Positions 1 to 9,140 of a stretch of DNA of 64,000 bases are shown in pieces; within the stretch, counting starts at the first letter, position 1; each line of letters opens with the position of its first letter. The notes beneath the pieces are model-generated. The model worked only from the letters and a program-made list of their open reading frames with translations. It was not told the DNA's origin and did not search any database. Source of the stretch: Jannaschia sp. W003 (GTDB taxonomy: Bacteria; Pseudomonadota; Alphaproteobacteria; Rhodobacterales; Rhodobacteraceae); assembly GCF_025144335.1 (NCBI RefSeq), contig NZ_CP083539.1:1489501-1553500 (forward strand). The letters run 5' to 3'. Position numbers and translations under genes: made by a program.

Positions 1-282
1 GTGGCCGAGGACGTATCGACCCACTACGCCGCGCTGCGCGCGGTGATGCCCCCGCCCGAGGTGCTGCAGTCGCTGCCCGAGGCGGGCGGCGCCTTCGGCG
101 AGGCCCTCGCCGCCGCCCGCACCCCCGTGATCCCCGGCGAGCCCGAGTGCCCGGTGCCCGCCGACTCGCTCTCGCCCATGACGCGGCAGGTGATCTGCGG
201 CGCCCTGCCCACGGTGCGTGCCGCGGTGGCGCTGCAGGGCGCGATCCACTGGTTCGACATCCACGCGGAGGACGCGCAGTGA
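1..282 (+). CDS. Small hypothetical protein at the window edge (93 aa, possibly longer)
   Basis: The frame is open from the first base, where a GTG could be a start, so the 5' end may lie outside the window. I do not recognise the family. The 93 residues are rich in Pro and Ala, end in [10 protein letters not shown] and show no signal peptide or membrane segment. The TGA stop overlaps the GTG start of the carboxyltransferase gene by four bases, so the two are probably co-translated. In related leucine-degradation clusters this slot follows isovaleryl-CoA dehydrogenase, but that gene is not visible here. Frame and overlap are seen; function is unknown. Confidence 0.6.
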   Translation: MAEDVSTHYAALRAVMPPPEVLQSLPEAGGAFGEALAAARTPVIPGEPECPVPADSLSPMTRQVICGALPTVRAAVALQGAIHWFDIHAEDAQ

Positions 283-1883
283 AGCTCCGATCGGCCCTCG
301 TCCCCCGCTCCGAGGAGGCGCGCGCGAACCGCGCCGCCCACGAGGCCGCCCTGGCCCCCGTCGCTGAGGCCGCCGCCCTGGCCGCGGCCGGCGGCGGTGA
401 GCGCTCGCGCGCGCGCCACATGAGCCGCGGCAAGATGCTGCCCCGCGACCGGGTGGCGGGCCTCCTCGACCCCGGCTCGCCCTTCCTCGAGGTCGGCCAG
501 TTCGCCGCCCACGACATGTACGATGGTGCCGCCCCCGGCGCGGGCGCCATCGCCGGGGTGGGGCGCGTGCACGGCCGCGACGTCATGGTGGTGTGCAACG
601 ACGCCACTGTGAAGGGCGGCACCTACTACCCCATGACCGTCAAGAAGCACCTGCGCGCCCAGGAGATCGCCGAAGCCTGCCGGCTTCCTTGCGTCTACCT
701 CGTGGACAGCGGGGGGGCGAACCTGCCCCAGCAGGACGAGGTGTTCCCGGACCGCGACCACTTCGGGCGCATCTTCTACAACCAGGCCCAGATGTCCGCG
801 AAGGGCATCCCCCAGATCGCCGTGGTGATGGGCTCGTGCACGGCCGGCGGCGCCTACGTCCCCGCCATGTCGGACGTGTCCATCATCGTGCGCGACCAGG
901 GCACCATCTTTCTCGCCGGCCCGCCCCTGGTGAAGGCCGCCACGGGCGAGGAGGTCTCGGCCGAGGACCTCGGCGGCGGCGACGTGCACACGCGCCTGTC
1001 GGGCGTGGCCGACTACCTGGCCGAGGACGACGCCCACGCCCTGGCGCTGGCGCGCGAGAGCCTGCGGTTCCTGAACGCCGCGCCCGTGGCCCACGCGGAC
1101 TTCGCCCCGCCCGAGCCGCCCGCCTACGACCCCGACGAGATCCTCGACGTGGTCCCGGCCGGTCTGCGCACGCCCTACGACATCCGCGAGGTCGTCGCCC
1201 GGATCGTGGACGGCTCGCGCTTCGACGAGTTCAAGCGCCGCTTCGGCGAGACCCTCGTGACCGGCTTCGCCCACGTGGAGGGCATCCCCGTCGGCATCGT
1301 CGCCAACAACGGCGTGCTCTTCTCCGAGGCCGCCCAGAAGGGCGCGCACTTCGTGGAGCTGTGCTCGCAGCGCGGCATCCCGCTGGTGTTCCTGCAGAAC
1401 ATCACGGGCTTCATGGTCGGCCGCCGCTACGAGAACGAAGGCATCGCCCGTCACGGCGCCAAGATGGTCACGGCGGTGGCCACCACGAACGTCTCAAAGA
1501 TCACCATGCTGGTCGGCGGCTCCTTCGGCGCGGGCAACTACGGCATGGCGGGCCGCGCCTACTCGCCGCGCTTCCTGTGGACCTGGCCCAACAGCCGCAT
1601 CTCGGTGATGGGCGGCGCCCAGGCGGCCGGCGTCCTCGCCACCGTGAAGCGCGCCGCGATGGAGAAGGAGGGCCGCGAGTGGCTCCCCGAGGAGGAGGCC
1701 GAGTTCCGGCGCCCCACCGAGGAGATGTTCGAGCGCCAGTCCCACCCCCTCTACGCCTCGGCCCGCCTGTGGGACGACGGCATCGTCGATCCCCGCCGCT
1801 CCCGCGAGGTGCTGGCCCTGAGCCTGCGCGCGGCCCTCAACGCCCCCGTGGAGGAGACGCGGTTCGGCGTCTTCAGAATGTGA
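279..1883 (+). CDS. mccB: Methylcrotonyl-CoA carboxylase, carboxyltransferase (beta) subunit
   Basis: Transfers the carboxyl group from carboxybiotin to an acyl-CoA, most likely 3-methylcrotonyl-CoA in leucine breakdown. The 534-residue length matches the MCC beta family (about 535). The two crotonase-like carboxyltransferase halves are visible: the N-terminal half with [17 protein letters not shown] and [15 protein letters not shown], the C-terminal half with [17 protein letters not shown] and [19 protein letters not shown] at 279 was chosen because it gives the family length and overlaps the upstream stop. Propionyl-CoA or geranyl-CoA carboxylase is less likely because HMG-CoA lyase and an enoyl-CoA hydratase follow. 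The alpha subunit lies 1.7 kb downstream rather than adjacent. A palindromic repeat starts directly at the TGA. Confidence 0.93.
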   Translation: MKLRSALVPRSEEARANRAAHEAALAPVAEAAALAAAGGGERSRARHMSRGKMLPRDRVAGLLDPGSPFLEVGQFAAHDMYDGAAPGAGAIAGVGRVHGRDVMVVCNDATVKGGTYYPMTVKKHLRAQEIAEACRLPCVYLVDSGGANLPQQDEVFPDRDHFGRIFYNQAQMSAKGIPQIAVVMGSCTAGGAYVPAMSDVSIIVRDQGTIFLAGPPLVKAATGEEVSAEDLGGGDVHTRLSGVADYLAEDDAHALALARESLRFLNAAPVAHADFAPPEPPAYDPDEILDVVPAGLRTPYDIREVVARIVDGSRFDEFKRRFGETLVTGFAHVEGIPVGIVANNGVLFSEAAQKGAHFVELCSQRGIPLVFLQNITGFMVGRRYENEGIARHGAKMVTAVATTNVSKITMLVGGSFGAGNYGMAGRAYSPRFLWTWPNSRISVMGGAQAAGVLATVKRAAMEKEGREWLPEEEAEFRRPTEEMFERQSHPLYASARLWDDGIVDPRRSREVLALSLRAALNAPVEETRFGVFRM

Positions 1884-1886
1884 CGA

Positions 1887-2030
1887 GCGCTCCCGCAGGG
1901 ATCGATCGGTCCAGTGGACCGATCGAAGCGAGGAACCGAGCGCGCAAGCGCGAGGCTGGCGCTCCCGCAGGGATCGATCGGTCCGGTGGATCGATCGAAG
2001 CGAGGAACCGAGCGCGCAAGCGCCAGGATG
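1887..2030. repeat. Two tandem 72-bp units of the palindromic repeat family A
   Basis: Two copies of a 72-bp unit (1887-1958 and 1959-2030) follow the mccB stop. Each begins GCGCTCCCGCAGG, holds a palindromic core (CGATCGGTCC-N3-GGACCGATCG at 1903-1925; a slightly mismatched copy at 1975-1997) and continues with GAAGCGAGGAACCGAGCGCG. The same core and GAGGAACC tail recur behind nuoA and behind the ETF-quinone oxidoreductase gene. The arrangement fits a REP-like or 3'-UTR hairpin element. Confidence 0.9.
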
Positions 2031-2141
2031 GCGTCCGCCGCATGTCCGGGCATTCCCGCGCTTGCGCCAGTTACGTCGCTCGCCTTCGGGCGTGCGCGCA
2101 GCTGCCCCCGTCCCGCCGGATTCCCCGCGCATCCGTTCGGC

Positions 2142-2561
2142 ATGGCATGGAAGAAACCGAAGGGCCCCGGCGCGGGGCGTTCGCTCCCGGTCTGGGACAG
2201 GTTCGACCCGAAGGACGAGCCGCCGTTCCGCAGCCGGTACGACCTACACGGCGGCCGGAAGCTGAAGCAGGGGGGCGCGGCGGCGACGCCGGTGTGGAAT
2301 CTTGGGGGGCCGCACCGCAAGCCCCATGGCAGGTCGCGGCATTGGCTCACGTCGGTCCTGCCGTGGATGATCGCGGGCGTTGCTTCGCTCGTAGCCCTGG
2401 CGATCGCGCCGCCGGACGATGCGCGGACGCCGCCGGCCCCTGGCGCGTCCCCGCGCGCGCCGACCGCTCGCACCGCGCCGGCGCGGGAGCCGGACTGCCA
2501 ACCGGGGGGCACCGTGATGCGGGGGGCCATCCGCTTCCAAGTCCCGCCGAGTTGCCGCTAG
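2142..2561 (+). CDS. Hypothetical single-pass membrane protein (139 aa)
   Basis: ATG 2142 opens MAWKKPKGPG and gives 139 residues; longer readings run into the palindromic repeat and are not credible. Residues 1-65 are basic and polar (PVWDRFDPKDEPPF, YDLHGGRKLKQG). One hydrophobic segment follows at about residues 69-87 (VLPWMIAGVASLVALAIA), then a Pro/Ala-rich stretch and a C-terminal tail with two cysteines (DCQPGGTV and PPSCR). This suggests a small type II-like inner-membrane protein with a periplasmic tail. No family recognised. It lies in the mcc locus on the same strand but behind the repeats, so it may have its own transcript. Confidence 0.55.
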   Translation: MAWKKPKGPGAGRSLPVWDRFDPKDEPPFRSRYDLHGGRKLKQGGAAATPVWNLGGPHRKPHGRSRHWLTSVLPWMIAGVASLVALAIAPPDDARTPPAPGASPRAPTARTAPAREPDCQPGGTVMRGAIRFQVPPSCR

Positions 2562-2661
2562 CCGCCTCGGGCCGGGCACGCCGATGCAACGACGGCCCCG
2601 GTGCGGGTGCGGTTGCCTGCCCCTACGGGCCGCAGACGCTCAGGCACGAGGGAGCCTGCCC

Positions 2662-3069
2662 GTGAGCGCCCTCGACCGCGTGCTCGCGCGCCATCCCGGC
2701 GCGCAGGCCTTCCGCTTCGGCGACGGGCCGGACCTGTGCGCCTCGCTCACGCAGCTCGTGCGCTCGGGAGACAAGACCGCCACCTGCGCGCCGCTCGAGG
2801 ACTACCCCGAGGGCGATCCGGCCCGTCCCGTGGTGGGGCGCCGCGACGTGGCCTGCTGGTGGGACTGGACGCCGGCGGCCGTGATCGAGACCAGCGAGGT
2901 CGCGGAGTGCCGCTTCCGCGACGTGCCCGAGGCCTTCGCGCTGGCGGAAGGCGAGGGCGACTTCGCGGAGTGGCGCGCCGGGCACGTCGCCTACTTCCGC
3001 CGCACGGGCGGCTTCTCCGAGGACATGTGGCTGATGTGCGAGCGCTTCCGGCTGGTGGAGGTCCTGTGA
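2662..3069 (+). CDS. ASCH-domain protein
   Basis: A 135-residue protein with the features of the ASCH (PUA-like) superfamily: [24 protein letters not shown] at residues 18-41, then [47 protein letters not shown] and a C-terminal [10 protein letters not shown] strand. Family members bind nucleic acid, and some are ribonucleases or amidohydrolases; the activity here is unknown. GTG 2662 was chosen over the longer frame because GGGAG sits just upstream and the homologous part starts here. The stop overlaps the macro-domain gene by four bases, so the pair is translationally coupled and embedded in the carboxylase operon. Confidence 0.78.
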   Translation: MSALDRVLARHPGAQAFRFGDGPDLCASLTQLVRSGDKTATCAPLEDYPEGDPARPVVGRRDVACWWDWTPAAVIETSEVAECRFRDVPEAFALAEGEGDFAEWRAGHVAYFRRTGGFSEDMWLMCERFRLVEVL

Positions 3070-3560
3070 TCGAGGTCCGCGAAGGCGACATCACGCGCAT
3101 GGCGGTGGACGCGGTCGTGAACGCCGCGAACCGCTCGCTCCTGGGGGGCGGCGGCGTGGACGGCGCGATCCACCGCGCCGCCGGGCCGGAGCTGCTGGAG
3201 GAATGCCGCGCCCTGGGCGGCTGCGAGACCGGCGACGCGAAGGCGACCCGCGGCCACCGCCTGCCGGCCGCTCACGTGATCCACACCGTCGGCCCCGTCT
3301 GGCGGGGCGGCGGCGCCGGCGAGGACGCGGCGCTGGCCTCCTGCTACCGCCACTCGGTCGAGGTGGCGCGGGGCCTGGGTGCGCGGACGGTCGCCTTCCC
3401 CGCCATCTCCACCGGCATCTACGGCTTCCCGCCCGAGCGCGCGGCGCGCATCGCCGTCGCCACCCTGCGCGAGATGGGCGAGCCGCCCCACCCCATCCTC
3501 GTCGCCTTCGACGCCCGATCCGCGGCCACGCTCCGCGCCGCCCTGGAGGACGCCCCATGA
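3066..3560 (+). CDS. Macro-domain protein, probable O-acetyl-ADP-ribose deacetylase
   Basis: The 164-residue frame is a stand-alone macro domain of the MacroD/YmdB type: GDIT near the N-terminus, [23 protein letters not shown] with the ADP-ribose-binding Asn residues and Gly loop, HTVGPVW, and [12 protein letters not shown] for the distal phosphate loop. Family members hydrolyse O-acetyl-ADP-ribose or remove ADP-ribose from proteins and nucleic acids. GTG 3066 overlaps the ASCH stop, and its TGA overlaps the ATG of mccA. The three-gene coupling suggests co-expression with biotin carboxylase. Why an ADP-ribose enzyme sits in a leucine operon is not clear from sequence. Confidence 0.88.
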   Translation: MIEVREGDITRMAVDAVVNAANRSLLGGGGVDGAIHRAAGPELLEECRALGGCETGDAKATRGHRLPAAHVIHTVGPVWRGGGAGEDAALASCYRHSVEVARGLGARTVAFPAISTGIYGFPPERAARIAVATLREMGEPPHPILVAFDARSAATLRAALEDAP

Positions 3561-5497
3561 TCCGCAAGCTGCTCATCGCCAACCGTGGCGAGATCGCCTG
3601 CCGCGTCATCGACACCTGCCGCCGCCTTGGGGTCCGCACTGTCGCCGTCCACTCGGACGTCGACGCGGACGCACGCCACGTGGCCATGGCCGACGAGGCC
3701 GTGTCCCTCGGCGGCGCGAGCCCTGCCGAGAGCTACCTGCGCGGCGACGCCATCGTCGAGGCCATGCGCGCCACCGGCGCCGAGGCCGTCCATCCCGGCT
3801 ACGGCTTCCTGTCCGAGAACCCGGACTTCGTGGAGGCGGTCGAGGCGGCCGGCCTCGTCTTCGTGGGGCCTTCCGCGTCGGCGATCCGCGCCATGGGCCT
3901 CAAGGACGCCGCCAAGAAGCGCATGGAGGAAGCTGGTGTCCCAGTGGTCCCCGGCTACCACGGCCGCGACCAGGCCGACGTGCGGCTCGCGCAGGAGGCG
4001 GCCGGGATCGGCTGGCCCGTGCTGATCAAGGCCGTCGCGGGCGGCGGCGGCAAGGGCATGCGCCGCGTGGACCGGGAGGCCGACTTCCAGGATGCCCTAG
4101 CCTCCGCCCGCGCCGAGGCACGCGGCGCCTTCGGCGACGACCGCGTGCTGGTCGAGAAGTTCGTCGCCACCCCCCGCCACATCGAGGTGCAGGTCTTCGG
4201 CGACGGGCGCCGCGCGGTCCACCTCTTCGAGCGCGACTGCTCGCTCCAGCGCCGGCACCAGAAGGTGATCGAGGAGGCGCCCGCGCCCGGCATGCCCGAG
4301 GACATGCGCGAGGCCATGGGCGCCGCCGCCGTGCGCGCCGCCGAGGCCATCGGGTATGCCGGCGCCGGCACCGTGGAGTTCATCGTCGACGCCTCGGACG
4401 GCCTGCGCGCCGACCGCTTCTACTTCATGGAGATGAACACCCGCCTCCAGGTCGAGCACCCCGTGACCGAGGAGGTGACGGGCGTCGACCTCGTGGAATG
4501 GCAGCTCCGCGTGGCCTCGGGCGAATCCCTCTGGCTGGATCAGTCCGACCTCTCGCTGCAAGGCCACAGCTTCGAGGCCCGCCTCTACGCCGAGGACCCC
4601 TCGGTCGGCTTCCTGCCCGCCACGGGCCGCCTCTCGCGCCTGCGCTTTCCGCAAGGCGTGCGCATCGAGACCGGCGTGCGCGAGGGCGACCGCATCTCCC
4701 CCCACTACGACCCGATGATCGCCAAGATCGTGGTGCGCGGCGAGACCCGCGGCGCGGCCCTCGGCCAACTGGACCGCGCGCTCGCCCATACGCAGGTCGC
4801 GGGAACGGTCACCAACCTCGCCTTCCTTCGCCGCCTCGCGCGGCACGAGGGCTTCGGGCGCGGCGAGGTGGACACCGGGCTGATCGACCGCGAGGCGGAC
4901 AGCCTCAGCCCCCATCCGGTCGCCTGCGAGCGCACCCGCGCGCTGGCCGCCTGCCTCGCCCTCGGGCTGGACCGCCCCCAGCCCCACGAGGGCGCCCACC
5001 ACTGGACCCCGCTGCGCTGGCCCGTCACCATGACGCACCGCGGCGAGGCCGTGGAGGGCTTCGTCGCCGTGGAGGGGCCGGGACGCTACGCCGTGGACCT
5101 CGGCGACGGCGCCGTGGAGGCCCTGCGCACCGCCGCCGGCTGGCGCGTGGACGGCCGCCCCGTGGCCGCTGACTGGGCACGGGACGGCGGCACCCTCACG
5201 ATCTTCTGGGGCAACGCCTACCCGTTCGAGATCCCCGACCCCCTCGCGCGCGGCGAGGAGGGCGCGGGCGGCGCCGGCGCGGTCGAGGCCCCCATGCCCG
5301 GCCTCGTGCGCGAGGTGCTGGTCGCCGCCGGCGACGCGGTCGAGGAGGGCCAGCGGCTGGCCGTGCTCGAGGCCATGAAGATGGAGCACGCCCTGCGCGC
5401 GCCCCGCGCCGGCACGGTGGCCGAGGTGCTGGCCGAGGCCGGCGCCCAGGTCGAGGCGGGGGCGGCGATCGTGCGGCTCGAGGACGAGGCGGGGTAG
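3557..5497 (+). CDS. mccA: Methylcrotonyl-CoA carboxylase, biotin carboxylase/carrier (alpha) subunit
   Basis: Carboxylates its own biotin with ATP and bicarbonate and passes the group to MccB. The 646 residues show the biotin carboxylase N-terminal fold ([14 protein letters not shown]), the ATP-grasp loop ([12 protein letters not shown]), [18 protein letters not shown], and a C-terminal biotinyl domain with the EAMKMEH motif; the biotinylated Lys is about residue 608. Length fits MCC or PCC alpha. ATG 3557 lies in the stop of the macro-domain gene. The biotin ligase BirA at 31024 would supply the cofactor. Propionyl-CoA carboxylase is the main alternative; the HMG-CoA lyase and hydratase neighbours favour MCC. 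Confidence 0.92.
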   Translation: MIRKLLIANRGEIACRVIDTCRRLGVRTVAVHSDVDADARHVAMADEAVSLGGASPAESYLRGDAIVEAMRATGAEAVHPGYGFLSENPDFVEAVEAAGLVFVGPSASAIRAMGLKDAAKKRMEEAGVPVVPGYHGRDQADVRLAQEAAGIGWPVLIKAVAGGGGKGMRRVDREADFQDALASARAEARGAFGDDRVLVEKFVATPRHIEVQVFGDGRRAVHLFERDCSLQRRHQKVIEEAPAPGMPEDMREAMGAAAVRAAEAIGYAGAGTVEFIVDASDGLRADRFYFMEMNTRLQVEHPVTEEVTGVDLVEWQLRVASGESLWLDQSDLSLQGHSFEARLYAEDPSVGFLPATGRLSRLRFPQGVRIETGVREGDRISPHYDPMIAKIVVRGETRGAALGQLDRALAHTQVAGTVTNLAFLRRLARHEGFGRGEVDTGLIDREADSLSPHPVACERTRALAACLALGLDRPQPHEGAHHWTPLRWPVTMTHRGEAVEGFVAVEGPGRYAVDLGDGAVEALRTAAGWRVDGRPVAADWARDGGTLTIFWGNAYPFEIPDPLARGEEGAGGAGAVEAPMPGLVREVLVAAGDAVEEGQRLAVLEAMKMEHALRAPRAGTVAEVLAEAGAQVEAGAAIVRLEDEAG

Positions 5498-5560
5498 GGG
5501 GCGCTGCCCCCGCCGCCTCCGGCGGCTCCCCCGAGGTATTTTCGGCAAGATGAGGGCCAC
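5498..5560. repeat. GC-rich hairpin plus repeat family C element
   Basis: The 63-bp gap between mccA and the GST gene contains GGGGCGCTGCCCC and CCGCCTCCGGCGG dyads followed by CCCCCGAGGTATTTTCGGCA and AGATGAGGG. The latter motif recurs at 16741-16770 (inverted), 54968-55000 (diverged) and twice in inverted orientation at 63839-63902. Probably a terminator-type dispersed element. Confidence 0.75.
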
Positions 5561-6232
5561 ATGATCCGCTTGCACCACTGCCCGCAGACCCGCTCGATGC
5601 GCACGCTCTGGCTCTTGCACGAGCTGGGCGTGCCGTTCGAGGTCACCGAATGGCCCTTCGACAAGGCGCTCCGCTCGGCCGAGTTCCTAGCCCTCAACCC
5701 AGTGGGCCGGGTGCCCGCGCTGGAGATGGACGGGCGGTCGCTCTGGGAGACCGGGGCGATCACCGAAGTGCTGTGCGAGCGCTTCCCGGACGCCGGGCTG
5801 GGCCGCGCGCCGGGTCATGCCGAGCGCGCCGACTGGCTGATCTGGGTCCACTTCTCGGAGACGATCTCGACCCACGCGCAGGTGCTCACCCAGCAGCACG
5901 TCATGCTGCGCGAGGACTGGATGCGCTCTCCGGTGGTGATGAAGCTGGAGGCCGCCCGCCTCGGCAAGTGCTTCGACGCCGTGGAGCGGGGGCTGGCGGG
6001 GGACTGGCTGCTCGCCGGGGGCTTCTCGGCGGCGGACGTGAGCGTGGCGCAGGCGGTCTACATGGCGCGCCACTTCGCCCACATCGGCGAGCGGCCGCGC
6101 CTCCAGGAATGGTACGACCGCTGCGCCGCGCGCGAGGGCTTCCGGGCGAGCCTGCCGACGGCGGGCGGTGCGCTCTACCCGCGGGAGTTCTTCGAGCCAC
6201 CCGAGGTGGTGCCACCGGAGGGAAAGCGATGA
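5561..6232 (+). CDS. Glutathione S-transferase family protein
   Basis: A 223-residue GST-like protein. The N-terminal thioredoxin-fold domain (about 1-80) has MIRLHHCPQTRSMRTLWLLHELG, the cis-Pro motif NPVGRVPALE and the glutathione-contact motif WETGAITEVLCERF. The all-helical C-terminal domain follows, with the FSAADVSVAQ motif near residue 155. The H-x-x-P-Q-T-R-S segment places the likely catalytic Ser or Thr near residues 10-12, as in the many uncharacterised bacterial GSTs. Substrate unknown. It sits inside the leucine operon, and its stop overlaps the ATG of a short frame that mimics the start of the HMG-CoA lyase gene. Confidence 0.88.
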   Translation: MIRLHHCPQTRSMRTLWLLHELGVPFEVTEWPFDKALRSAEFLALNPVGRVPALEMDGRSLWETGAITEVLCERFPDAGLGRAPGHAERADWLIWVHFSETISTHAQVLTQQHVMLREDWMRSPVVMKLEAARLGKCFDAVERGLAGDWLLAGGFSAADVSVAQAVYMARHFAHIGERPRLQEWYDRCAAREGFRASLPTAGGALYPREFFEPPEVVPPEGKR

Positions 6233-6342
6233 GCGATGCAGTAGAGATATTCGAGGCGCCCCCGGACCGTGGCGCCAGTGGCGCCGCGAAAGCCGGGGGC
6301 GCGGGACGGAACGGCGCGGCTTGGCGGGAGAGCGGGCGGTGA
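6229..6342 (+). pseudogene. Short frame duplicating the first codons of the HMG-CoA lyase gene
   Basis: This 37-residue frame starts MSDAVEIFE and then runs into Gly/Ala-rich sequence before its TGA at 6340-6342. The true lyase starts [15 protein letters not shown] 110 bp downstream. Both starts are embedded in the stop codon of the frame before (ATGA and GTGA), and the DNA of the first nine codons is similar. I read it as the remnant of a partial tandem duplication of the lyase start, or possibly a short coupling peptide that hands ribosomes from the GST gene to the lyase gene. No independent function is evident. Confidence 0.5.
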
Positions 6343-7190
6343 GCGATAGCGTAGAAATCTTCGAAGTCGGCCCCCGCGACGGCCTGCAGAACGAGGCGCG
6401 CGCGATCCCCACCGCTGCCAAGGTCGCCCTCGTGGACGCCCTGTCGGACGCCGGCTTCCGCCGCATCGAGGCGGCCAGCTTCGTGTCCCCGAAATGGGTG
6501 CCGCAGATGGCCGACTCCGCCGAGGTGCTGGCGGGCATCCGCCGCGCCCCCGGCGTGCGCTACGCCGCGCTGACCCCCAACATGAAGGGATACGAACGCG
6601 CCCGCGCGGCGAAGGCTGACGAGGTGGCGATCTTCGGATCGGCCTCGGAAGGGTTCGCGAAGGCCAACCTCAACGCCACCGTGGCCGAGAGCCTGGAGCG
6701 GTTCCGCCCCGTGGCCGAGGCATCACGCGCCGACGGCGTGCCGGTGCGCGGCTACGTCTCGGTGGTAGTCGAATGCCCCTTCGACGGCGCCGTGCCGCCG
6801 GGCGACGTGGCCCGCGTGGTCGCCGCCCTGCGGGACATGGGCTGCTACGAGGTGTCCCTGGGCGACACCATCGGACGCGGAACGCCCGAGGCGGTGGACG
6901 CCATGCTTTCGGCGGTGCTCGGCGAGATGGAGGCGGACAAGCTCGCCGGCCACTTCCACGATACGAGCGGCCGGGCGCTGGAGAACGTCGACGTCGGCCT
7001 CGCGCGCGGTCTGCGCGTGTTCGACGCCGCCGTGGGCGGGCTCGGCGGCTGCCCCTACGCGCCGGGCGCCGCCGGCAACGTCGCCACCGAGGCGGTGCTC
7101 GCCCACGTCGAGTCGAAGGGCTTCGCCACCGGGCTGGATGCGGCGAAGGTGGCCGAGGCGGGACGGATGGCGAGGGAGATGCGCCCATGA
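6339..7190 (+). CDS. Hydroxymethylglutaryl-CoA lyase
   Basis: Cleaves 3-hydroxy-3-methylglutaryl-CoA to acetoacetate and acetyl-CoA, the last step of leucine degradation. The 283-residue TIM-barrel protein has the GPRDGLQNE motif (Arg13, Asp14), the metal-binding GHFHDT motif (His205, His207) and the signature loop [15 protein letters not shown] with the active-site Cys238. GTG 6339 overlaps the stop of the upstream mini-frame and begins the conserved N-terminus. The TGA overlaps the ATG of the hydratase gene. All expected catalytic residues are present. Confidence 0.95.
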   Translation: MSDSVEIFEVGPRDGLQNEARAIPTAAKVALVDALSDAGFRRIEAASFVSPKWVPQMADSAEVLAGIRRAPGVRYAALTPNMKGYERARAAKADEVAIFGSASEGFAKANLNATVAESLERFRPVAEASRADGVPVRGYVSVVVECPFDGAVPPGDVARVVAALRDMGCYEVSLGDTIGRGTPEAVDAMLSAVLGEMEADKLAGHFHDTSGRALENVDVGLARGLRVFDAAVGGLGGCPYAPGAAGNVATEAVLAHVESKGFATGLDAAKVAEAGRMAREMRP

Positions 7191-7957
7191 CGATCACCGT
7201 AAGCTGCGACGAACGGGGCGTGGCGACCGTGACGCTCGACCGCCCCGACGTCCACAACGCGCTCGAAGCCGCGACGATGGACGCGCTGACGGCCTTCGCC
7301 CGCGCGCCCGACGCCCGCGTGGTGGTGCTGACCGGGGCAGGGGCCTCGTTCTGCGCCGGCGGCGACCTGCGATGGATGCGCGCTCAGTTCGACGCGACCC
7401 CCGAGGGGCGGCGCCGGGAGGCCGAGCGGCTCGCCCACATGCTCGGCGCGCTGGATGCCATGGACGTGCCGCTGGTGGCGCGCGTCAACGGCGCGGCCTT
7501 CGGCGGCGGCGTGGGCATGGCCTGCGTGGCCGACGTGGCGGTGGCGAGCCAAGAGGCCAAGTTCGGCCTGACCGAGACCCGCCTCGGCCTGATCCCCGCG
7601 ACCATCGGACCCTACGTGGTGGGCCGCATGGGCGAGGGGCGCGCGCGGCAGGTCTTCATGTCCTCGCGCCGCTTCGGGGCGGACGAGGCCGTGCGCCTCG
7701 GCATCGTCGCCCGCGCGGTGCCGGCCGCCGATCTGGACGCCGCCGTCGAGGCCGAGGTCGCGCCCTACCTCGCCTGCGCCCCCGGCGCCGTGCGCGACGC
7801 CAAGCGCCTCGCGCGGATGCTGGGCGGATCGGTGACGGAAGACACCGTCGCCCGCTCCATCGACGCGCTCATGGCCCGCTGGGAGGACCCGGAGGCGCGC
7901 GAGGGCGTGGGCGCCTTCTTCGATCGGCGGAAGCCCGACTGGTCGACGGAAGGCTGA
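7187..7957 (+). CDS. Enoyl-CoA hydratase family protein, probable methylglutaconyl-CoA hydratase
   Basis: A 256-residue crotonase-fold enzyme with the oxyanion-hole segments GAGASFCAGGDLRWM (about residues 46-60) and NGAAFGGGVGMACVADVAVAS (about 103-123). The family includes hydratases, isomerases and lyases. The position directly behind HMG-CoA lyase, with a four-base overlap, in a locus with both carboxylase subunits makes the 3-methylglutaconyl-CoA to HMG-CoA step the most likely role. This substrate assignment is inferred from context, not from active-site residues. It is the last gene of the leucine operon; a promoter for the next gene follows. Confidence 0.88.
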   Translation: MTITVSCDERGVATVTLDRPDVHNALEAATMDALTAFARAPDARVVVLTGAGASFCAGGDLRWMRAQFDATPEGRRREAERLAHMLGALDAMDVPLVARVNGAAFGGGVGMACVADVAVASQEAKFGLTETRLGLIPATIGPYVVGRMGEGRARQVFMSSRRFGADEAVRLGIVARAVPAADLDAAVEAEVAPYLACAPGAVRDAKRLARMLGGSVTEDTVARSIDALMARWEDPEAREGVGAFFDRRKPDWSTEG

Positions 7958-7966
7958 CGAGCCCGC

Positions 7967-7995
7967 TTGCCGCGCGGGGGCGGGCGATTCATATG
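7967..7995 (+). promoter_or_regulatory. Candidate promoter of the transglycosylase gene
   Basis: TTGCCG (7967-7972) is followed after 16-17 bases by TCATAT/CATATG (7989-7995), the only AT-rich spot in the gap. The leader then holds a perfect 7-bp inverted repeat, CCGGGAC-TCACC-GTCCCGG (7996-8014), just before the ribosome-binding region. Weak by consensus; position and spacing are its support. Confidence 0.4.
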
Positions 7996-8024
7996 CCGGG
8001 ACTCACCGTCCCGGGAGCCGAACC

Positions 8025-9140
8025 ATGTTCACGCGCCGCGCCTTCGTCCTGAGCACCCTCGCGCTCGCCGCCTGCACCGCCGAGGCGCAGGTCCGCCCCG
8101 TGCCCCGCGGCGCCGATCCGGGGCTGGTGCCCCAGCGGACGGCCAACTGGCTCGCCTGGGTCGAGGGCTACAAGCCCCGCGCGCGCTCGGCCGGCATCGA
8201 CGCGGGCGTGATCGACCGGGCCTTCGCGCGGGCCGGCTACCTCGCCGGCGTCGTCGAGCGCGACCGCAACCAGACCGAATTCAAGCGCTCGTTCGAGGAC
8301 TACCTGCAGCTGGTCGCCTCCGAGGAGCGGGTGCGGCTGGGCCGGGAAGCCTTCGCGCGCCAGCGCTCGAAGCTCGAGGCCATCGAGGCCCGCCACGGCG
8401 TGCCCGCCGAGGTCGTGGCCGCCATCTGGGGCGTCGAGAGCCGCTACGGCGAGCGGCGCGGCGACATCGGCGTGGTCTCGGCCACCTCGACGCTGGCCTA
8501 CGACGGGCGGCGCGGCTCGTTCTTCGAGAAGCAGCTGACGGCCGCCCTCCGGATCCTCCAGCGCGGCGACACCACGCCGGACCGCCTCGTCGGCTCCTGG
8601 GCCGGCGCCATGGGGCACACCCAGTTCATCCCCACCTCCTACCAGGCCTACGCGGTGGACTTCGACGGCGACGGCCGACGCGACATCTGGAGCGACGACC
8701 CTTCGGACGCGCTGGCCTCCACGGCGGCCTACCTGGAGCGTTCCGGCTGGCGGCGGGGCGAGCGCTGGGGCGGCGAGACCGGCTCGGGCGGGCTCCAGCC
8801 CGACCCCGGCGGCCCGCGTTTCGCCACGGGGCGCAACTTCGGCGTCATCAAGCGCTACAACAACTCCGACAGCTACGCGCTGGCCGTCGGCTACCTGTCG
8901 GACCGCATCGCGGGGGCGGGGCCGCTGGAGGCCAGCTTCGGCCCCGATCGCTACGGCCTCACGCTCGCCGAACGCCAGGAGCTGCAGCGCCGCCTCGGTG
9001 CGGCGGGCTTCGACGCGGGCAAGCCCGACGGCGTGATCGGCACCGGCACCCGCGAAGCCATCGAGGCCGCGCAGCGGAGCCTCGGGGTGGCGGTGACGGG
9101 CGATCCCAGCCCCGCGCTCCTGCGCGCGCTGGGCGGGTAG
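8025..9140 (+). CDS. Lytic murein transglycosylase (MltB/SLT_2 family) lipoprotein
   Basis: Cleaves the MurNAc-GlcNAc bond of peptidoglycan with formation of 1,6-anhydro-MurNAc. The 371 residues start with a signal peptide and lipobox (ALAAC, Cys17), so the enzyme is probably anchored in the outer membrane. The SLT_2 domain spans roughly residues 35-300 with the catalytic Glu138 in WGVESRYG, plus [23 protein letters not shown] peptidoglycan-binding type 1 domain (about 308-368, [17 protein letters not shown]) closes the protein. Monocistronic by appearance: its own promoter candidate is upstream and hairpin repeats are downstream. Confidence 0.93.
   Translation: MFTRRAFVLSTLALAACTAEAQVRPVPRGADPGLVPQRTANWLAWVEGYKPRARSAGIDAGVIDRAFARAGYLAGVVERDRNQTEFKRSFEDYLQLVASEERVRLGREAFARQRSKLEAIEARHGVPAEVVAAIWGVESRYGERRGDIGVVSATSTLAYDGRRGSFFEKQLTAALRILQRGDTTPDRLVGSWAGAMGHTQFIPTSYQAYAVDFDGDGRRDIWSDDPSDALASTAAYLERSGWRRGERWGGETGSGGLQPDPGGPRFATGRNFGVIKRYNNSDSYALAVGYLSDRIAGAGPLEASFGPDRYGLTLAERQELQRRLGAAGFDAGKPDGVIGTGTREAIEAAQRSLGVAVTGDPSPALLRALGG

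Noticed and set aside
24..1454. Minus-strand frame of 476 codons opposite mccB
   Set aside because: Shadow of the carboxyltransferase gene; composition is skewed to His, Arg, Gly and no family pattern is visible.
1887..2030. Possible CRISPR array or insertion-sequence ends
   Set aside because: Only two adjacent units without spacers, no cas genes, no transposase; copies elsewhere are single and stop-codon-linked.
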